From: Alphaproteobacteria bacterium
Lineage (GTDB): Bacteria; Pseudomonadota; Alphaproteobacteria; Rhodobacterales; Rhodobacteraceae
Direction: 5' to 3'
Length of the DNA stretch: 5,646 bases
Assembly (NCBI GenBank): GCA_030428025.1
Contig: JAUIBJ010000278.1
Span: 1 to 5,646, forward strand
Part shown: positions 5,110-5,646 of the stretch, piece after piece
Layout of the letters: every line of letters begins with the position of its first letter
Numbering within the stretch: position 1 is the stretch's first letter
Notes under the pieces: generated by a model
The model's input: the letters and a program-made list of their open reading frames with translations, nothing else
Databases searched by the model: none
Told to the model about the DNA's origin: nothing
Translations under genes and position numbers: made by a program

Positions 5110-5646
5110 ATGCGCAAAATGCTTTTTTCTTGCCCATCCCTGTCGCGGCGAGACGTGCTGCTCGGCGCGGCCGCGTCGGCCTTGCTGGCGCTGGCCGGCT
5201 GCACCGACGATGATGATGACGACGACTACTGGGACGACTACTACGACGACTACGACTACGACGATGACACGTCGTCGTCTTCCTCCGACTCCGACCCGCC
5301 GGCGCCTTTGAAGATGATGACGGAAGCCGTCCAAAACGCCGTCAGCACCCTTGGCGCCCCGGGATCCAATGCAAACGGGTTCATCAGCATCGCAACCACA
5401 CCGAACCTGCCGGAAGAGGCCGATCTGACACCGCTGCTCGAGGCTACGCTGGAAGCCAACCATGTGTCGTCCACCCACCCCAATTACGATCTGATCCGCA
5501 ACCTCTTTTTGGTCATTATCGCCGCCAAATCGAAGATCTATACCGGCTTCCCCCTGTCGGAGTCGCGCCCGCTTCTCGATTCCCTTCTGGAAAGCGCCTA
5601 TCTGCGGTCGCTCGGGGCCTGCGAACGCAATGAAGCCACCTGCGAC
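5110..5646 (+). CDS. Tat-exported lipoprotein with Asp/Tyr tract, second paralogue, 3' end beyond window
   Basis: The frame is open for 179 codons to the last base, so the gene is cut by the window edge. The signal matches its neighbour: L-S-R-R-D-V-L-L-G with Arg13-Arg14, a hydrophobic core, and lipobox L-A-G-C with Cys31. Directly after Cys31-Thr32 comes a 21-residue run (33-53) made only of Asp (15), Tyr (5) and Trp (1), then five serines (55-59) and a short Ser/Asp/Pro linker. The folded part resembles the upstream lipoprotein: QNAVSTLGA (75-83), PEE (101-103), NYDLIRNL (125-132), and Cys171-E-R-N-E-A-T-Cys178 at the window end. By analogy about 15-35 residues may be missing. Function unknown; tandem duplication and joint expression with the barrel gene suggest an envelope role. 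The acidic aromatic tract could be a flexible spacer, a cation-binding stretch or a recognition tag; this is inference. Confidence 0.82.
   Translation, partial: MRKMLFSCPSLSRRDVLLGAAASALLALAGCTDDDDDDDYWDDYYDDYDYDDDTSSSSSDSDPPAPLKMMTEAVQNAVSTLGAPGSNANGFISIATTPNLPEEADLTPLLEATLEANHVSSTHPNYDLIRNLFLVIIAAKSKIYTGFPLSESRPLLDSLLESAYLRSLGACERNEATCD
5206..5286 (+). repeat. Low-complexity trinucleotide tract (GAY/TAY, then TCN) inside the second Tat lipoprotein gene
   Basis: From 5206 to 5268 the DNA consists of GAC, GAT and TAC triplets with a single TGG. It encodes the Asp/Tyr run; after one ACG codon, five serine codons follow (5272-5286). Triplet periodicity means slippage changes would add or remove whole codons and keep the frame, so the tract length may vary among strains. 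Confidence 0.75.

Noticed and set aside
5206..5286. Possible CRISPR or tandem repeat array
   Set aside because: The periodicity is 3 bases and coding; there are no repeat-spacer units.
5078..5311. Plus-strand frame with a threonine/methionine run
   Set aside because: It is a frame-shifted reading of the same triplet tract within the second Tat lipoprotein gene.
4894..5478. Minus-strand frame with a long valine run opposite the Asp/Tyr tract
   Set aside because: The Val/Ile run is simply the complement of GAC/GAT/TAC triplets; the plus strand has a signal peptide, ribosome-binding site and paralogy.

Overview
The window looks like chromosomal DNA of a GC-rich alphaproteobacterium, most likely of the Rhodobacterales. 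The grounds are the codon usage, the sequence character of the SufE-family and RNase D proteins, and a corrinoid-protein/DUF1638 gene pair of a kind I associate with that group. This assignment is inference from reading; no database search was made.

Layout. (1) 1-817, + strand: the last 33 codons of what looks like a corrinoid (B12-binding) methyltransferase subunit, a strong intrinsic terminator, then a complete DUF1638 gene whose ribosome-binding site begins directly after the terminator U-tract. (2) 818-901: a GC-rich convergent gap with nested inverted repeats. (3) 902-1312, - strand: sufE, apparently starting at TTG. (4) 1442-2029, + strand: a Sec-type lipoprotein of unknown function, divergent from sufE. 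(5) 2036-3226, - strand: rnd (ribonuclease D), tail-to-tail with the lipoprotein gene across only 6 bp. (6) 3227-3392: an AT-richer divergent control region holding a 10-bp inverted repeat 60 bp apart and a 10-bp palindrome. (7) 3393 to the right edge, + strand: a predicted outer-membrane beta-barrel gene, overlapping by ATGA a twin-arginine lipoprotein gene, followed 74 bp later by a second twin-arginine lipoprotein gene that runs off the window.

The left half is mostly housekeeping and C1/corrinoid metabolism. The part least explained by known families is the right-hand locus. It combines a barrel without recognisable enzymatic or porin motifs with two tandem paralogous lipoproteins. The lipoproteins share a C-terminal Cys-Glu-Arg-Asn-x-x-Thr-Cys motif and both carry Tat-type, lipobox-containing signal peptides. 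The second has a remarkable Asp/Tyr tract immediately after its lipidation cysteine. A cell-envelope module in which the barrel and lipoproteins work together is a reasonable inference, but its function is not readable from this sequence.
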